Shown in pieces: positions 8,353-17,381 of a DNA stretch of 64,000 bases. The DNA is from Streptomyces canus 299MFChir4.1 (GTDB lineage Bacteria; Actinomycetota; Actinomycetes; Streptomycetales; Streptomycetaceae): positions 331,271 through 395,270 of the forward strand of contig NZ_KB911582.1 of NCBI RefSeq assembly GCF_000383615.1, given 5' to 3'. The first letter of the stretch is position 1. Every line of letters starts with the position of its first letter. Below the pieces are notes generated by a model. The model was given only the letters and a program-made list of their open reading frames with translations. It did no database searches and had not been told where the DNA came from. The translations under genes and the position numbers were made by a program.

Positions 8353-8441
8353 GCTTTTGTCGGGGGCCCACAAAACCCCCTCGTGTTCTTCGTCCCTGTC
8401 CCCACGGGCGGCTTGGGCCGCCCTCAAGAGAGAGTGTGAGA
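8353..8441 (+). promoter_or_regulatory. fabD leader with two stem-loops; likely FasR target region
   Basis: The gap between fasR and fabD holds GGGGG (8362-8366) pairing with CCCCC (8376-8380), and a second hairpin, GGGCGGC (8406-8412) with GCCGCCC (8417-8423), just ahead of the AGAGAGAG ribosome-binding site. FasR is known to bind in this gap in S. coelicolor. The exact box cannot be fixed here by eye. Confidence 0.45.
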
Positions 8442-9365
8442 GTGCTCGTACTCGTCGCTCCCGGCCAGGGCGCCCAGACGCCCGGCTTCCTGACCCCCTG
8501 GCTCGAACTCCCCGGTGCCGCGGACCGCGTCGCCGCGTGGTCCGACGCCATCGGACTGGACCTCGCCCACTACGGCACACAGGCCGACGCGGACGCCATC
8601 CGCGACACCTCGGTGGCCCAGCCGCTGCTGGTCGCGGCCGGGATCCTGTCCGCCTCGGCACTCGGTGACACGGCCACGATCGCCCCGGGCGCCGTCGCCG
8701 GGCACAGCGTCGGTGAGATCACCGCCGCGGCCTTCGCGGGCGTGCTGGACGACGTCGCCGCCCTCACCCTCGTACGCAAGCGGGGTCTGGCCATGGCCGA
8801 CGCCGCCGCGATCACGGAGACCGGCATGTCGGCGCTGCTCGGCGGCGACCCCGAGGTCTCCGTCGCGCACCTGGAGAAGCTGGGTCTGACCCCGGCGAAC
8901 GTCAACGGCGCCGGGCAGATCGTGGCCGCGGGCACGCTGGAGCAGCTCGCCGTCCTGAACGACGACAAGCCCGAGGGCGTCCGCAAGGTCGTCCCGCTGA
9001 AGGTCGCCGGCGCCTTCCACACGCACCACATGGCCCCCGCGGTCGACGCCCTGGCCAAGGCCGCCGCCGACCTGACGCCGGCCGACCCGACGCTCACGTA
9101 CGTCTCGAACAAGGACGGGCAGACCGTCGCCACCGGCGCCGAGGTGCTGGAGCGGCTGGTCGGCCAGGTCGCCAACCCGGTCCGCTGGGACCTGTGCATG
9201 GAGACGTTCAAGAAGCTCGGCGTCACCGCGTTCATCGAGGTCTCCCCCGGCGGCACGCTGGTCGGCCTCGCCAAGCGCGCGCTGCCCGGCGTGAAGACGC
9301 TGGCCCTGAAGACCCCCGACGACCTCGACGCTGCTCGCGAGCTCATCGCCGAGCACAGTGCCTGA
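8442..9365 (+). CDS. fabD: Malonyl-CoA:ACP transacylase FabD
   Basis: About 307 residues. It loads malonyl units from CoA onto the acyl carrier protein for type II fatty-acid synthesis in the cytoplasm, and in streptomycetes often also serves polyketide synthases. The opening LVLVAPGQGAQTPGF is the family N-terminus. The nucleophile serine is in VAGHSVGEITAAAF (about residue 89), and AFHTHHMAPA carries the active-site histidine region. I prefer the GTG at 8442, 8 nt from AGAGAG, over the GTG at 8436, which sits too close to the ribosome-binding site. It is the first gene of the fab operon. Confidence 0.95.
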   Translation: MLVLVAPGQGAQTPGFLTPWLELPGAADRVAAWSDAIGLDLAHYGTQADADAIRDTSVAQPLLVAAGILSASALGDTATIAPGAVAGHSVGEITAAAFAGVLDDVAALTLVRKRGLAMADAAAITETGMSALLGGDPEVSVAHLEKLGLTPANVNGAGQIVAAGTLEQLAVLNDDKPEGVRKVVPLKVAGAFHTHHMAPAVDALAKAAADLTPADPTLTYVSNKDGQTVATGAEVLERLVGQVANPVRWDLCMETFKKLGVTAFIEVSPGGTLVGLAKRALPGVKTLALKTPDDLDAARELIAEHSA

Positions 9366-9381
9366 GAAGGAGCACGAGAGC

Positions 9382-10377
9382 ATGTCGAAGATCAAGCCCA
9401 GCAAGGGCGCCCCGTACGCGCGCATCCTCGGTGTCGGCGGCTACCGCCCGACCCGGGTCGTGCCGAACGAGGTGATCCTCGAGACGATCGACTCGTCCGA
9501 CGAGTGGATCCGCTCGCGCTCCGGCATCCAGACCCGCCACTGGGCGAACGCCGAGGAGACCGTCGCCGCGATGTCGATCGAGGCGTCCGGCAAGGCGATC
9601 GCCGACGCCGGGATCTCCGCCGAGCAGATCGGCGGCGTGATCGTCTCGACGGTCTCGCACTTCAAGCAGACCCCGGCCGTGGCGACGGAGATCGCCGACA
9701 AGCTGGGCACGAACAAGGCCGCCGCCTTCGACATCTCGGCGGGCTGCGCGGGCTTCGGCTACGGCCTCACCCTCGCCAAGGGCATGATCGTCGAGGGCTC
9801 GGCGGAGTACGTCCTCGTCATCGGCGTGGAGCGGCTGTCCGACCTCACCGACCTCGAGGACCGGGCCACCGCCTTCCTGTTCGGCGACGGTGCCGGCGCG
9901 GTCGTGGTCGGTCCGTCCGCGGAACCCGCCATCGGCCCCACGGTCTGGGGCTCCGAGGGCGACAAGTCCGAGACGATCAAGCAGACCGTGGCGTGGACCG
10001 AGTACGACTCCACGGGCAAGTTCCCCGCGATCACGCAGGAGGGCCAGGCGGTGTTCCGCTGGGCCGTGTTCGAGATGGCGAAGGTCGCCCAGCAGGCGCT
10101 GGACGCGGCCGGGATCAGCCCGAGCGACCTGGACGTCTTCATTCCGCACCAGGCCAACGAGCGGATCATCGACTCGATGGTGAAGACGCTGAAGCTGCCG
10201 GAGCACGTCACGGTCGCGCGTGACGTGCGCACCACCGGCAACACCTCGGCCGCCTCGATCCCGCTCGCTATGGAGCGGCTTCTGGCGACCGGTGAGGCGA
10301 AGAGCGGCGACACCGCGCTCGTCATCGGATTCGGGGCGGGTCTCGTCTACGCCGCCACTGTCGTTACCCTCCCCTAG
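9382..10377 (+). CDS. fabH: Beta-ketoacyl-ACP synthase III FabH
   Basis: 331 residues. It starts fatty-acid synthesis by condensing a short or branched acyl-CoA with malonyl-ACP, which sets the iso/anteiso pattern of streptomycete lipids. The thiolase fold carries Cys122 in DISAGCAGFGYG, His in FIPHQANERI (about 254) and Asn in RTTGNTSAASIP (about 284). The ATG at 9382 is preceded by GAAGGAG. It lies 16 bp after fabD, so the two are co-translated. Confidence 0.96.
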   Translation: MSKIKPSKGAPYARILGVGGYRPTRVVPNEVILETIDSSDEWIRSRSGIQTRHWANAEETVAAMSIEASGKAIADAGISAEQIGGVIVSTVSHFKQTPAVATEIADKLGTNKAAAFDISAGCAGFGYGLTLAKGMIVEGSAEYVLVIGVERLSDLTDLEDRATAFLFGDGAGAVVVGPSAEPAIGPTVWGSEGDKSETIKQTVAWTEYDSTGKFPAITQEGQAVFRWAVFEMAKVAQQALDAAGISPSDLDVFIPHQANERIIDSMVKTLKLPEHVTVARDVRTTGNTSAASIPLAMERLLATGEAKSGDTALVIGFGAGLVYAATVVTLP

Positions 10378-10387
10378 GCACTCCGTG

Positions 10388-10405
10388 CCGGACCGACCGG
10401 TCCGG
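10388..10405 (+). promoter_or_regulatory. Hairpin between fabH and acpP
   Basis: CCGGACC (10388-10394) pairs perfectly with GGTCCGG (10399-10405) across a 4-nt loop. No U-tract follows. It could be an RNA-processing or stabilising element that lets acpP transcript accumulate above fabH. Confidence 0.4.
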
Positions 10406-10455
10406 GACGGGAAGCACTGCCAACCCTCTGATCAAGAAAACGAAGGAGCGCCCCC

Positions 10456-10704
10456 ATGGCCGCCACTCAGGAAGAGATCGTCGCCGGTCTCGCCGACATC
10501 GTGAACGAGATCGCCGGCATCCCGGTTGAGGACGTCCAGCTGGACAAGTCCTTCACCGACGACCTGGACGTCGACTCGCTGTCCATGGTCGAGGTCGTCG
10601 TCGCCGCCGAAGAGCGCTTCGACGTCAAGATCCCGGACGACGACGTCAAGAACCTCAAGACGGTCGGCGACGCCACCGACTACATCCTCAAGCACCAGGC
10701 CTGA
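10456..10704 (+). CDS. acpP: Acyl carrier protein
   Basis: 82 residues, the normal size for ACP. The phosphopantetheine attachment serine is Ser41 in DLDVDSLSMVEV. The protein is acidic with the four-helix ACP pattern, and helix II runs on to VAAEERFDVKIPDDDVKNLKTVGD. It carries the growing acyl chain between the Fab enzymes. An ATG follows GAAGGAGC. Gaps of 78 bp upstream and 85 bp downstream each contain a hairpin, unlike the tight fabD-fabH junction. Confidence 0.97.
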   Translation: MAATQEEIVAGLADIVNEIAGIPVEDVQLDKSFTDDLDVDSLSMVEVVVAAEERFDVKIPDDDVKNLKTVGDATDYILKHQA

Positions 10705-10735
10705 GCCACTGCTTGGGTCGGACGCTGACCGGCCC

Positions 10736-10753
10736 CGCCACCCGGCGGTGGCG
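10736..10753 (+). promoter_or_regulatory. Hairpin between acpP and fabF
   Basis: CGCCACC (10736-10742) pairs with GGTGGCG (10747-10753) over a 4-nt loop, 32 bp after the acpP stop. With the upstream hairpin it brackets acpP. It may be a 3' stabiliser or partial terminator. Confidence 0.4.
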
Positions 10754-10789
10754 CCGCTTAATCCTCGTACCGTTGGAGAAAGATTTCCC

Positions 10790-12061
10790 GTGAGCCCGAC
10801 CAATCGCACCGTGGTCGTCACCGGTATCGGCGCAACCACACCGCTGGGTGGCGACGCAGCCTCTACCTGGGAGGGTCTCGTCGCCGGCAAGTCCGGCGTC
10901 AAGCCCCTGGAGCAGGAGTGGGCCGCCGACCAGGCGGTCCGTATCGCGGCGCCCGTCGCCGTGGAGCCGACCGAGGTCATTCCGCGGCCGCAGGCCCGGC
11001 GCCTCGACCGTTCGGCGCAGTTCGCGCTGGTCGCCGCCAAGGAGGCGTGGGCCGACGCGGGCTTCGAGGGCAAGGCCGGTGAGGACCAGAAGGTCGACCC
11101 GGACCGCCTCGGCGCCGTCATCGCCTCCGGCATCGGTGGCGTGACGACCCTCCTCGACCAGTACGACGTGCTGAAGGAGAAGGGCGTCCGCCGCGTCTCC
11201 CCGCACACCGTTCCCATGCTGATGCCGAACGGCCCCTCGGCCAACGTGGGCCTGCTGGTGGGCGCCCGTGCGGGCGTGCACACGCCGGTCTCCGCCTGCG
11301 CCTCGGGCGCCGAGGCCATCGGCTACGCCATCGAGATGATCCGCACCGGCCGCGCCGACGTCGTCGTCGCGGGTGGCACGGAGGCGGCGATCCACCCGCT
11401 GCCCATCGCCGCGTTCGGCAACATGATGGCGATGTCCAAGAACAACGAGAACCCCGAGGGCGCCTCGCGTCCCTACGACATCGCCCGGGACGGCTTCGTC
11501 CTCGGCGAGGGCGCCGGTGTCGTCGTCCTGGAGTCCGCGGAGCACGCCGCCAAGCGCGGCGCGCGGGTGTACGCCGAGGCGGTCGGGCAGGGCATCTCCG
11601 CCGACGCCCACGACATCGTGCAGCCCGAGCCGGAAGGCCGGGGCATCTCGGCCGCCCTGCAGCACCTGCTCGACAACACCGACCTGAACCCGGCGGAGAT
11701 CGTGCACGTCAACGCGCACGCCACGTCCACCCCGGCTGGTGACATCGCCGAGCTCAAGGCGCTGCGCAAGGTGTTCGGCGACGACGCCGACCACTTCGCC
11801 GTGTCCGCCACCAAGTCGATGACAGGTCACCTGCTCGGTGGCGCGGGCGGCGTGGAGACGGTCGCGACCGTCCTCGCCCTCTACCACCGGGTGGCTCCGC
11901 CGACCATCAACGTCGAGAACCTCGACCCGGAGGCGGAGGCCAACGCCGACGTCGTCCGCGGTGAGGCGCGCAAGCTGCCCGTGGAGGGCCGTATCGCCGC
12001 GCTGAACGACTCGTTCGGGTTCGGCGGGCACAACGTGGTACTGGCGTTCCGCACGGTCTGA
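10790..12061 (+). CDS. fabF: Beta-ketoacyl-ACP synthase II FabF
   Basis: 423 residues. It elongates acyl-ACP with malonyl-ACP. The active site is Cys in VSACASGAEAIGY (about 171), His in NAHATSTPAGD (about 310), Lys in ATKSMTGH and His in TGHLLGGAGG (about 346). The C-terminal gate motif NDSFGFGGHN is intact. A GTG start at 10790 follows GGAGAAAG, and MSPTNRTVVVTGIG is the expected opening. It is the last gene of the operon before a strong hairpin terminator. Confidence 0.96.
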   Translation: MSPTNRTVVVTGIGATTPLGGDAASTWEGLVAGKSGVKPLEQEWAADQAVRIAAPVAVEPTEVIPRPQARRLDRSAQFALVAAKEAWADAGFEGKAGEDQKVDPDRLGAVIASGIGGVTTLLDQYDVLKEKGVRRVSPHTVPMLMPNGPSANVGLLVGARAGVHTPVSACASGAEAIGYAIEMIRTGRADVVVAGGTEAAIHPLPIAAFGNMMAMSKNNENPEGASRPYDIARDGFVLGEGAGVVVLESAEHAAKRGARVYAEAVGQGISADAHDIVQPEPEGRGISAALQHLLDNTDLNPAEIVHVNAHATSTPAGDIAELKALRKVFGDDADHFAVSATKSMTGHLLGGAGGVETVATVLALYHRVAPPTINVENLDPEAEANADVVRGEARKLPVEGRIAALNDSFGFGGHNVVLAFRTV

Positions 12062-12070
12062 GAATCGCCT

Positions 12071-12120
12071 GTACGCAACTGAGGGGCCCCCACCGGTCGG
12101 TGGGGGCCCCTCAGTTGTAC
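12071..12120. terminator. Bidirectional terminator between fabF and DUF3145 gene
   Basis: A long stem with arms AACTGAGGGGCCCCCACC and GGTGGGGGCCCCTCAGTT closes around a GGTC loop, with GTAC at both outer ends. It lies 10 bp after fabF and just before the convergent gene's stop, so it can stop both transcripts. Confidence 0.9.
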
Positions 12121-12127
12121 GGAAGGC

Positions 12128-12622
12128 TCAGACGACCTGGTGCAGCCAGCGGACCGGGGCGCCCTCGCCCGCGTACCGGAACGGCTCCAACTCGTCGTCC
12201 CAGGGCTTGCCGAGGAGCTTGGCCAGCTCGGCCTCCAGGTCCGTCTCCCCGCGCTGGGAGCGGGTCAGGGCCGCGCGCAGGCGGTCCTCCGGGATCAGGA
12301 TGTCGCCGTGGATACCGGTGACGGCGTGGAAGATGCCGAGTTCAGGGGTGCAGCTGTAGCGCTCGCCCTCCGCGGTGGGGCAGGGCTCGGCCGTGACCTC
12401 GAAGCGCAGCAGGTGCCAGCCTCTGAGGGCGGAGGCGAGCTTGGACGCGGTGCCCACCTCACCCTTCCAGGAGAACTCCGAGCGCCAGGTGCCCGGCGCG
12501 GCCGGCTGCCGGATCCAGTCGAGGTTGACGCGCGTGCCGAGCACCCCGGCGACGGCCCACTCGACGTGCGGGCACAGCGCGCGCGGCGCGGAGTGCACGT
12601 ACAGAACTCCACGTGTCGTCAC
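12128..12622 (-). CDS. DUF3145 family protein
   Basis: 164 residues, cytoplasmic, with no signal or membrane segment. The sequence matches the actinobacterial DUF3145 family that sits downstream of fabF in streptomycetes (HVEWAVAGVLG, DWIRQPAAPGTWRSE, FEVTAEPCPTAEGERY). Function is unknown. Conservation next to the fatty-acid genes hints at a lipid-related or housekeeping role, but the gene is convergent to them and has its own promoter. Start is the GTG at 12622, after GGAGG. Confidence 0.85.
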   Translation of the reverse strand: MTTRGVLYVHSAPRALCPHVEWAVAGVLGTRVNLDWIRQPAAPGTWRSEFSWKGEVGTASKLASALRGWHLLRFEVTAEPCPTAEGERYSCTPELGIFHAVTGIHGDILIPEDRLRAALTRSQRGETDLEAELAKLLGKPWDDELEPFRYAGEGAPVRWLHQVV

Positions 12623-12872
12623 CGGGACCTCCGGGCAGAGCGGGACAGGTCTTGCTGGCCGGCAGGGCGGCGATGCCGACCGGCCACGTTGATGGCGAGG
12701 CTACCGTGCGGCGGCGCAAGGAGTGTGACGTACCGTCGGTCCCGATGCCCCGAAACGCCCGCCATTCACCCGGCAGGACGCTAGTACGGGTGTCGATCGT
12801 TCCCTCGGGGCCACCGGGAACTCTCGTGCGTTGTTATGAGCGGACCACCATTTCACGAGGGGAACACCACGG

Positions 12873-13757
12873 ATGCGGAAGCAGGGCCACCGCTCGCGGG
12901 CCGTCGTCGCCGTTCTGACGGCGGCTCTTGTCGGCCTCGCCGGCTGCGACGCCGTGGGCGGTGACTCGGCGGCTCCCACCCAGAAGCCCAAGCCCTCACC
13001 GAAGCCGACTCCGGCGTGGGACAGCAGCCCGGCGTCGATCGCCGCCGTCGGCGACTCCATCACCCGCGGCTTCGACGCCTGCGGAATCCTCAAGGACTGC
13101 CCCGACGTGTCCTGGGCCACCGGCGGCAGCACCCAGGTCGACTCCCTCGCCGTCCGGCTGCTGGGGCGGGCGAAGGCGGCCGAGCGGAGCTGGAACTACG
13201 CGGTGTCCGGTGCGCGGATGGCCGACCTGCCCACGCAGATGGCACAGGCCGCCTCGCGCACACCGGCGCTGGTCACCGTGATGGTGGGCGCCAACGACGC
13301 CTGCCGGGACTCCACGGCGGCGATGACGTCGGTGTCCGACTTCCGCGCCGGCTTCGAGGACGCGCTCGTCGTGCTGCGCAAGCGGGCGCCCAAGGCGCAG
13401 GTGTACGTGGCGAGCGTGCCGAACCTCAAGCGGCTGTGGTCCCAGGGCCGTGGCAATCCGCTGGGCAAGCAGGTGTGGAAGCTGGGGGTGTGCCCGTCGA
13501 TGCTGGCCGACGCGGACGCCCTGGACGCGGCGGCGACCGAGCGTCGGGACACCGTGCAGGAGCGGGTGGAGTCCTACAACACCGTGCTGAGGCAGGTGTG
13601 CGCCAAGGACCAGCGGTGCCGGTACGACGGGGGCGCGGTGTACGACTACCGGTTCGGCACCGACCAGCTCAGCCACTGGGACTGGTTCCACCCGAGTGTG
13701 AACGGACAGGCGCGGCTGGCGGAGATCGCATACCGCAAGGTCAGGTCCGTGTCCTAA
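12873..13757 (+). CDS. SGNH/GDSL-family lipoprotein hydrolase
   Basis: 294 residues. A lipoprotein signal peptide ends at LVGLAGC (lipobox, Cys about 26). A Pro/Lys-rich linker (TQKPKPSPKPTPAW) follows, then the SGNH domain: block I AAVGDSITRG (nucleophile Ser), block II Gly in NYAVSGARMADLP, block III GANDAC, and block V DWFHPSVNGQ with Asp and His. It is expected to be a surface-anchored esterase or lipase. It lies 10 bp ahead of a mutarotase gene, so the pair is probably an operon that trims or processes acylated sugars. Confidence 0.88.
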   Translation: MRKQGHRSRAVVAVLTAALVGLAGCDAVGGDSAAPTQKPKPSPKPTPAWDSSPASIAAVGDSITRGFDACGILKDCPDVSWATGGSTQVDSLAVRLLGRAKAAERSWNYAVSGARMADLPTQMAQAASRTPALVTVMVGANDACRDSTAAMTSVSDFRAGFEDALVVLRKRAPKAQVYVASVPNLKRLWSQGRGNPLGKQVWKLGVCPSMLADADALDAAATERRDTVQERVESYNTVLRQVCAKDQRCRYDGGAVYDYRFGTDQLSHWDWFHPSVNGQARLAEIAYRKVRSVS

Positions 13758-13767
13758 AGTTCCGCAC

Positions 13768-14739
13768 ATGAACGAACTCTTCGCCACACTTTCCGACGGC
13801 ACACCGGTGCACCGCTGGACCCTGGAGCGCGCGGGCGTCCGGGTGCGGATCCTGTCGTACGGCGGGATCGTGCAGTCGGTCGAGGTCCCGGACCGGGACG
13901 GCCGGACGGCGGACGTGGTGCTGGGCTTCGCCGGTCTCGAGGGGTATCTGGAGCACTCCGGTCCGTATCTCGGTGCCCTCGTCGGGCGGTACGCGAACCG
14001 GATCGCGGGCGGCCGCTTCGAACTGGACGGGGCCACGTACGCGCTCGCACCCAACAACGCGCCGAACTCCCTGCACGGCGGTGAGCGCGGCTTCGACAAA
14101 CGGGTGTGGGACATGGAGCCGGCCGGTACGCACGGGGTGCGGTTGAGCCGGGTCAGCCCGCACGGCGAGGAGGGCTTCCCCGGGCGTCTTGAGGTCTCGG
14201 GGACGTACAGCCTTGACGAGTCGGGTGCGCTGCGGATCTCGTACGAGGCGGTCACCGACGCGCCGACCGTCGTCAACCTGACCAACCACAGCTACTTCAA
14301 CCTGGCCGGTTCCGGGAACGCGGGCGGGCACGAGCTGCGGATCGACGCCTCGCGGTTCACCCCGGTCGACGCGGATCTGATCCCGACGGGGGTCGAGGAG
14401 GTCGCGGGCACCCGGTTCGACTTCCGTCAGGGGCGCAAAGTCGGTGCGGGCTACGACCACAACTTCGTGCTCGACAAGGGGATCACCGAACAGGCCGTCG
14501 AGGTCGCCGAGTTGTACGACCCCGCGTCCGGGCGGGTGCTGACGGTGGCGACCACCGAGCCGGGACTCCAGCTGTACACCGCCGACCATCTGCCCGAGCC
14601 CTTCGCGCCCGGCGACGGCGTCGCGCTGGAGACCCAGCACTTCCCCGACTCCCCGAACCGAGCGGAGTTCCCGAGCACGGTGCTGCGGCCGGGCGAGGTG
14701 TACCGGTCGCAGACGGTGTACGGCTTCGGTACGCGCTGA
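13768..14739 (+). CDS. Aldose 1-epimerase (galactose mutarotase)
   Basis: 323 residues of the GalM beta-sandwich. Catalytic and substrate residues are visible: NRIAGGRF (Arg), SLHGGERGFDKRVW (His), VVNLTNHSYFNL (second His), the Asp region DLIPTGVEEVAGTRFDF, and Glu in ALETQHFPDSPN. It interconverts alpha and beta anomers of galactose or related aldoses in the cytosol. It lies 10 bp after the SGNH lipoprotein gene. A paralogue at 43711 shares the opening F..LSDGTPVHRW pattern. Confidence 0.92.
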   Translation: MNELFATLSDGTPVHRWTLERAGVRVRILSYGGIVQSVEVPDRDGRTADVVLGFAGLEGYLEHSGPYLGALVGRYANRIAGGRFELDGATYALAPNNAPNSLHGGERGFDKRVWDMEPAGTHGVRLSRVSPHGEEGFPGRLEVSGTYSLDESGALRISYEAVTDAPTVVNLTNHSYFNLAGSGNAGGHELRIDASRFTPVDADLIPTGVEEVAGTRFDFRQGRKVGAGYDHNFVLDKGITEQAVEVAELYDPASGRVLTVATTEPGLQLYTADHLPEPFAPGDGVALETQHFPDSPNRAEFPSTVLRPGEVYRSQTVYGFGTR

Positions 14740-14748
14740 GCACGAACG

Positions 14749-14784
14749 AGCCCCGGCCCAGGGGTCAGGTCCCGGGCCGGGGCT
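14749..14784. terminator. Terminator between mutarotase and GH3 genes
   Basis: AGCCCCGGCCC (14749-14759) pairs with GGGCCGGGGCT (14774-14784) over a 14-nt loop. It lies between two convergent stop codons. Confidence 0.85.
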
Positions 14785-14806
14785 GCTTGTGTGAGGGCTC
14801 TGCCCT

Positions 14807-17260
14807 CTACGATGAGACGTTAATCGTCGCGGTGACCCTGCGGTCCCCGATCGAGCGCCCCACCTGGATTTCGTACGAACCCTTCACATACACCCACGAT
14901 GAGGTCTTCTCGTCCCAGATCTCGAAGGCCCGGCGCGGGATTTCCACGGTGACCTCGACGCTCTCGCCGGGGCCGGCCTCGGCCCCCGCGAACCCGGCGA
15001 GCCGGCGGGCCGGACGCTCGGCGTCGGGTTCGGCGGGTGCCAGGTAGACCTGGACGACCTCCCGGCCCGGGCGTGCACCGGAGTTGCGCAGCCGGACCCG
15101 GACGGTGGTGCCGCGGACCTCGACGGACTCGTAGGTCCAGTCGGTGTAGCCCAGGCCGTGGCCGAAGGGGTAGGCCGGGGTGCGGCCCTCCTTCTCCCAG
15201 GCCGCGTATCCGATGAACACACCCTCGTCGTAAGGGAGTTCGCCGCCCTGCGGAGTGACCCGGGTGACCGGGGCGTCGGCCAGGGTGCCCCAGGTGGTGG
15301 GGAGGCGGCCGCCGGGCTCGTGGGCGCCGGTCAGGACGTCGGCGAGGGCCGCGCCGCCTTCCTGGCCGGGGAACCAGCCGAGCAGGACGGCGGCGACGTC
15401 CTCGCGCCAGGGCAGCTCCACCGGGGAGCCGGAGTTGACGATCACGACGGTGTTCGGGTTGGCGGCGGCCACCGCGCGGACCAGTTCGTCCTGCCGGCCG
15501 GGCAGGGTCAGGTCCCGGCGGTCGTAGCCCTCGGACTCGACGCGCTCGGTGGTGGCGACCACGACGACTGCGGTGTCGGCGGCGCGGGCGGCCTCGACGG
15601 CCTCGGCGATCAGTTCGTCGGGGTCGCGCTGGGGGTCCTGGTGGGCGAGGGTGAAGGCGATGACCTTCATCGGGATGTCCTCGGGGAGGACGACGACGTA
15701 GGTCAGGGAGATCTCGACCGGCTCGCCCGCGGTCAGTTCGACCCGGGCGCGGGGCTCGGGGGCGCCGAAGAAGGTGATGAAGGGGTCGTCGCTGTCGGTG
15801 CTCTGGACGTCGTCGTAGTACGTCGTACCGTCGACGACCAGTTTGAAGGGGCCGAGTCCCTTGATGCCGAAGGTGTGGGCGCCGCTCTCGCGCGGGGTGA
15901 AGGTGCCGGTCAGCTCGACGGTGTGCAGGCGGTCGCGGGTGACGCCCTCGGGCAGGTCCGAACCCATCCACTGGATGTGGCCGTTGGGGGCGGAGGCCGT
16001 GCCGATGACCTCTCCGGCCGGGTCACGGCAGACCGCTGTGAGGCTGAACCCCTTGTCGGCCACGGAGAGTTCGGTGTTGGGGTCGGCGCCCACGACGTAG
16101 GTGAGGGTGCCCTCGGGGAGGGCGGCGCTGAGGCCGTCGAGCGGGGAGACGACACGGTCCGGGAAGACGGTGGCGGAGCCGCCGCCGAGGACCCGGGCGT
16201 CCCTGGCGGCGGCGCCGATGAGGGCGACCGTGCCGGCCTTCAGCGGCAGCGCCCCCTGGTTGCGGACCAGGACGAAGGCGCGGCGGGCGATCTCGCGGGC
16301 CAGCCCGGTGCCGTCGACGGTGTCCGGGAGGTCGGTGACGACGGGTTCGGCGCCGTCCAGGATGCCGACGCGGGCGGCGAGCCGCAGCACATTGCGTACG
16401 GCGGTGTCGACCGCGCTCTCCTCGACCTCGCCGTCCCGCACGGCCCGGGCGAGGGCTTCGCCGTAGACGGTCGTCGGGCCGGGCATGGCGACGTCGAGGC
16501 CGCCCTCGATGGCGCCCTTGGTGGAGCGGGCGGCCATCCAGTCGGAGACGTTGTAGCCGTCGAAGCCCCATTCCCCGCGCAGGACTTCGTTGACGAGGCG
16601 GTGGTGCTCGGTCATCGTCGTGCCGTTGACCGTGTTGTAGGCGGTCATGATGCCCCACGGGTGGGCGTTCTCGACGATGTGCTCGAAGGGCGCCAAGTAG
16701 AGCTCGCGCAGGGCGCGTTCGGAGACCAGGTTGTTCACCGTGAAGCGGTCGGTCTCGGCGTCGTTGGCGACGAAGTGCTTGACGGTGGTGCCGACCCCGC
16801 CCTCCTGGACGCCGGTGACGTACCCGGCACCGATCCGTCCCGTCAGGTACGGGTCCTCGCTGTAGGCCTCGAAGTGCCGGCCGCCGAGCGGGGAGCGGTG
16901 GAGGTTGACGGTGGGGGCGAGCAGGACGTGGACGCCCTTGCGGCGGGCCTCCTGGGCGAGCAGCCGGCCGGCCCTGCGGGCGAGGGCGGGGTCCCAGGTG
17001 GCGGCCAGCGCGGTCGGGGAGGGCAGGGCGATCGACGGGTCGTCGGCGCTCCAGCGCACGCCCCGGACGCCGATCGGGCCGTCGGACATGACCAAGGAGG
17101 CCAGGCCGATCTCGGGAAACGCGGGCAGGGTCCACATGTCCTGGCCGGCCAGGAGCGCCGCCTTCGCGTCGAGGTCGAGCGCGGCGAGTGCCGCCTCGAC
17201 GGCCGCCTCACGGGCCTGGTCGGCGGGGGTGGTGCCCTCGGGTCCCTCGGGTGCCGCCAT
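14807..17260 (-). CDS. Glycoside hydrolase family 3 beta-glycosidase with PA14 and Fn3-like domains
   Basis: 817 residues. The GH3 N-terminal barrel comes first (about 15-300); its nucleophile Asp is in GYNVSDWMAARS and the sugar-binding KHFVANDAETDR is intact. A C-terminal alpha/beta domain is split by a PA14 insert (about 390-530; GAHTFGIKGLGPFKLVVDGTTYYDD). The Fn3-like domain ends at YEIQVGRSIGDRR. No signal peptide, so it is probably intracellular and hydrolyses imported oligosaccharides. The ATG at 17260 follows AGGAGG. It is divergent from a tetR gene that may control it. Confidence 0.93.
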   Translation of the reverse strand: MAAPEGPEGTTPADQAREAAVEAALAALDLDAKAALLAGQDMWTLPAFPEIGLASLVMSDGPIGVRGVRWSADDPSIALPSPTALAATWDPALARRAGRLLAQEARRKGVHVLLAPTVNLHRSPLGGRHFEAYSEDPYLTGRIGAGYVTGVQEGGVGTTVKHFVANDAETDRFTVNNLVSERALRELYLAPFEHIVENAHPWGIMTAYNTVNGTTMTEHHRLVNEVLRGEWGFDGYNVSDWMAARSTKGAIEGGLDVAMPGPTTVYGEALARAVRDGEVEESAVDTAVRNVLRLAARVGILDGAEPVVTDLPDTVDGTGLAREIARRAFVLVRNQGALPLKAGTVALIGAAARDARVLGGGSATVFPDRVVSPLDGLSAALPEGTLTYVVGADPNTELSVADKGFSLTAVCRDPAGEVIGTASAPNGHIQWMGSDLPEGVTRDRLHTVELTGTFTPRESGAHTFGIKGLGPFKLVVDGTTYYDDVQSTDSDDPFITFFGAPEPRARVELTAGEPVEISLTYVVVLPEDIPMKVIAFTLAHQDPQRDPDELIAEAVEAARAADTAVVVVATTERVESEGYDRRDLTLPGRQDELVRAVAAANPNTVVIVNSGSPVELPWREDVAAVLLGWFPGQEGGAALADVLTGAHEPGGRLPTTWGTLADAPVTRVTPQGGELPYDEGVFIGYAAWEKEGRTPAYPFGHGLGYTDWTYESVEVRGTTVRVRLRNSGARPGREVVQVYLAPAEPDAERPARRLAGFAGAEAGPGESVEVTVEIPRRAFEIWDEKTSSWVYVKGSYEIQVGRSIGDRRVTATINVSS

Positions 17261-17381
17261 GGCGGTGCCTCCTCGTTGAAGTCCGTGCGGTCCTCTCATC
17301 GTGCCCCGATTACCTGGCGAGCGGTAGGTTTCGTCATCTTGCCGTTATTTTCAGCTGGGTGGCATGTCGTACGGTGACGCC

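Noticed and set aside
15158..17377. A plus-strand open frame of 739 codons opposite GH3
   Set aside because: It is Gly/Val/Asp-biased and antisense to a complete GH3 enzyme.
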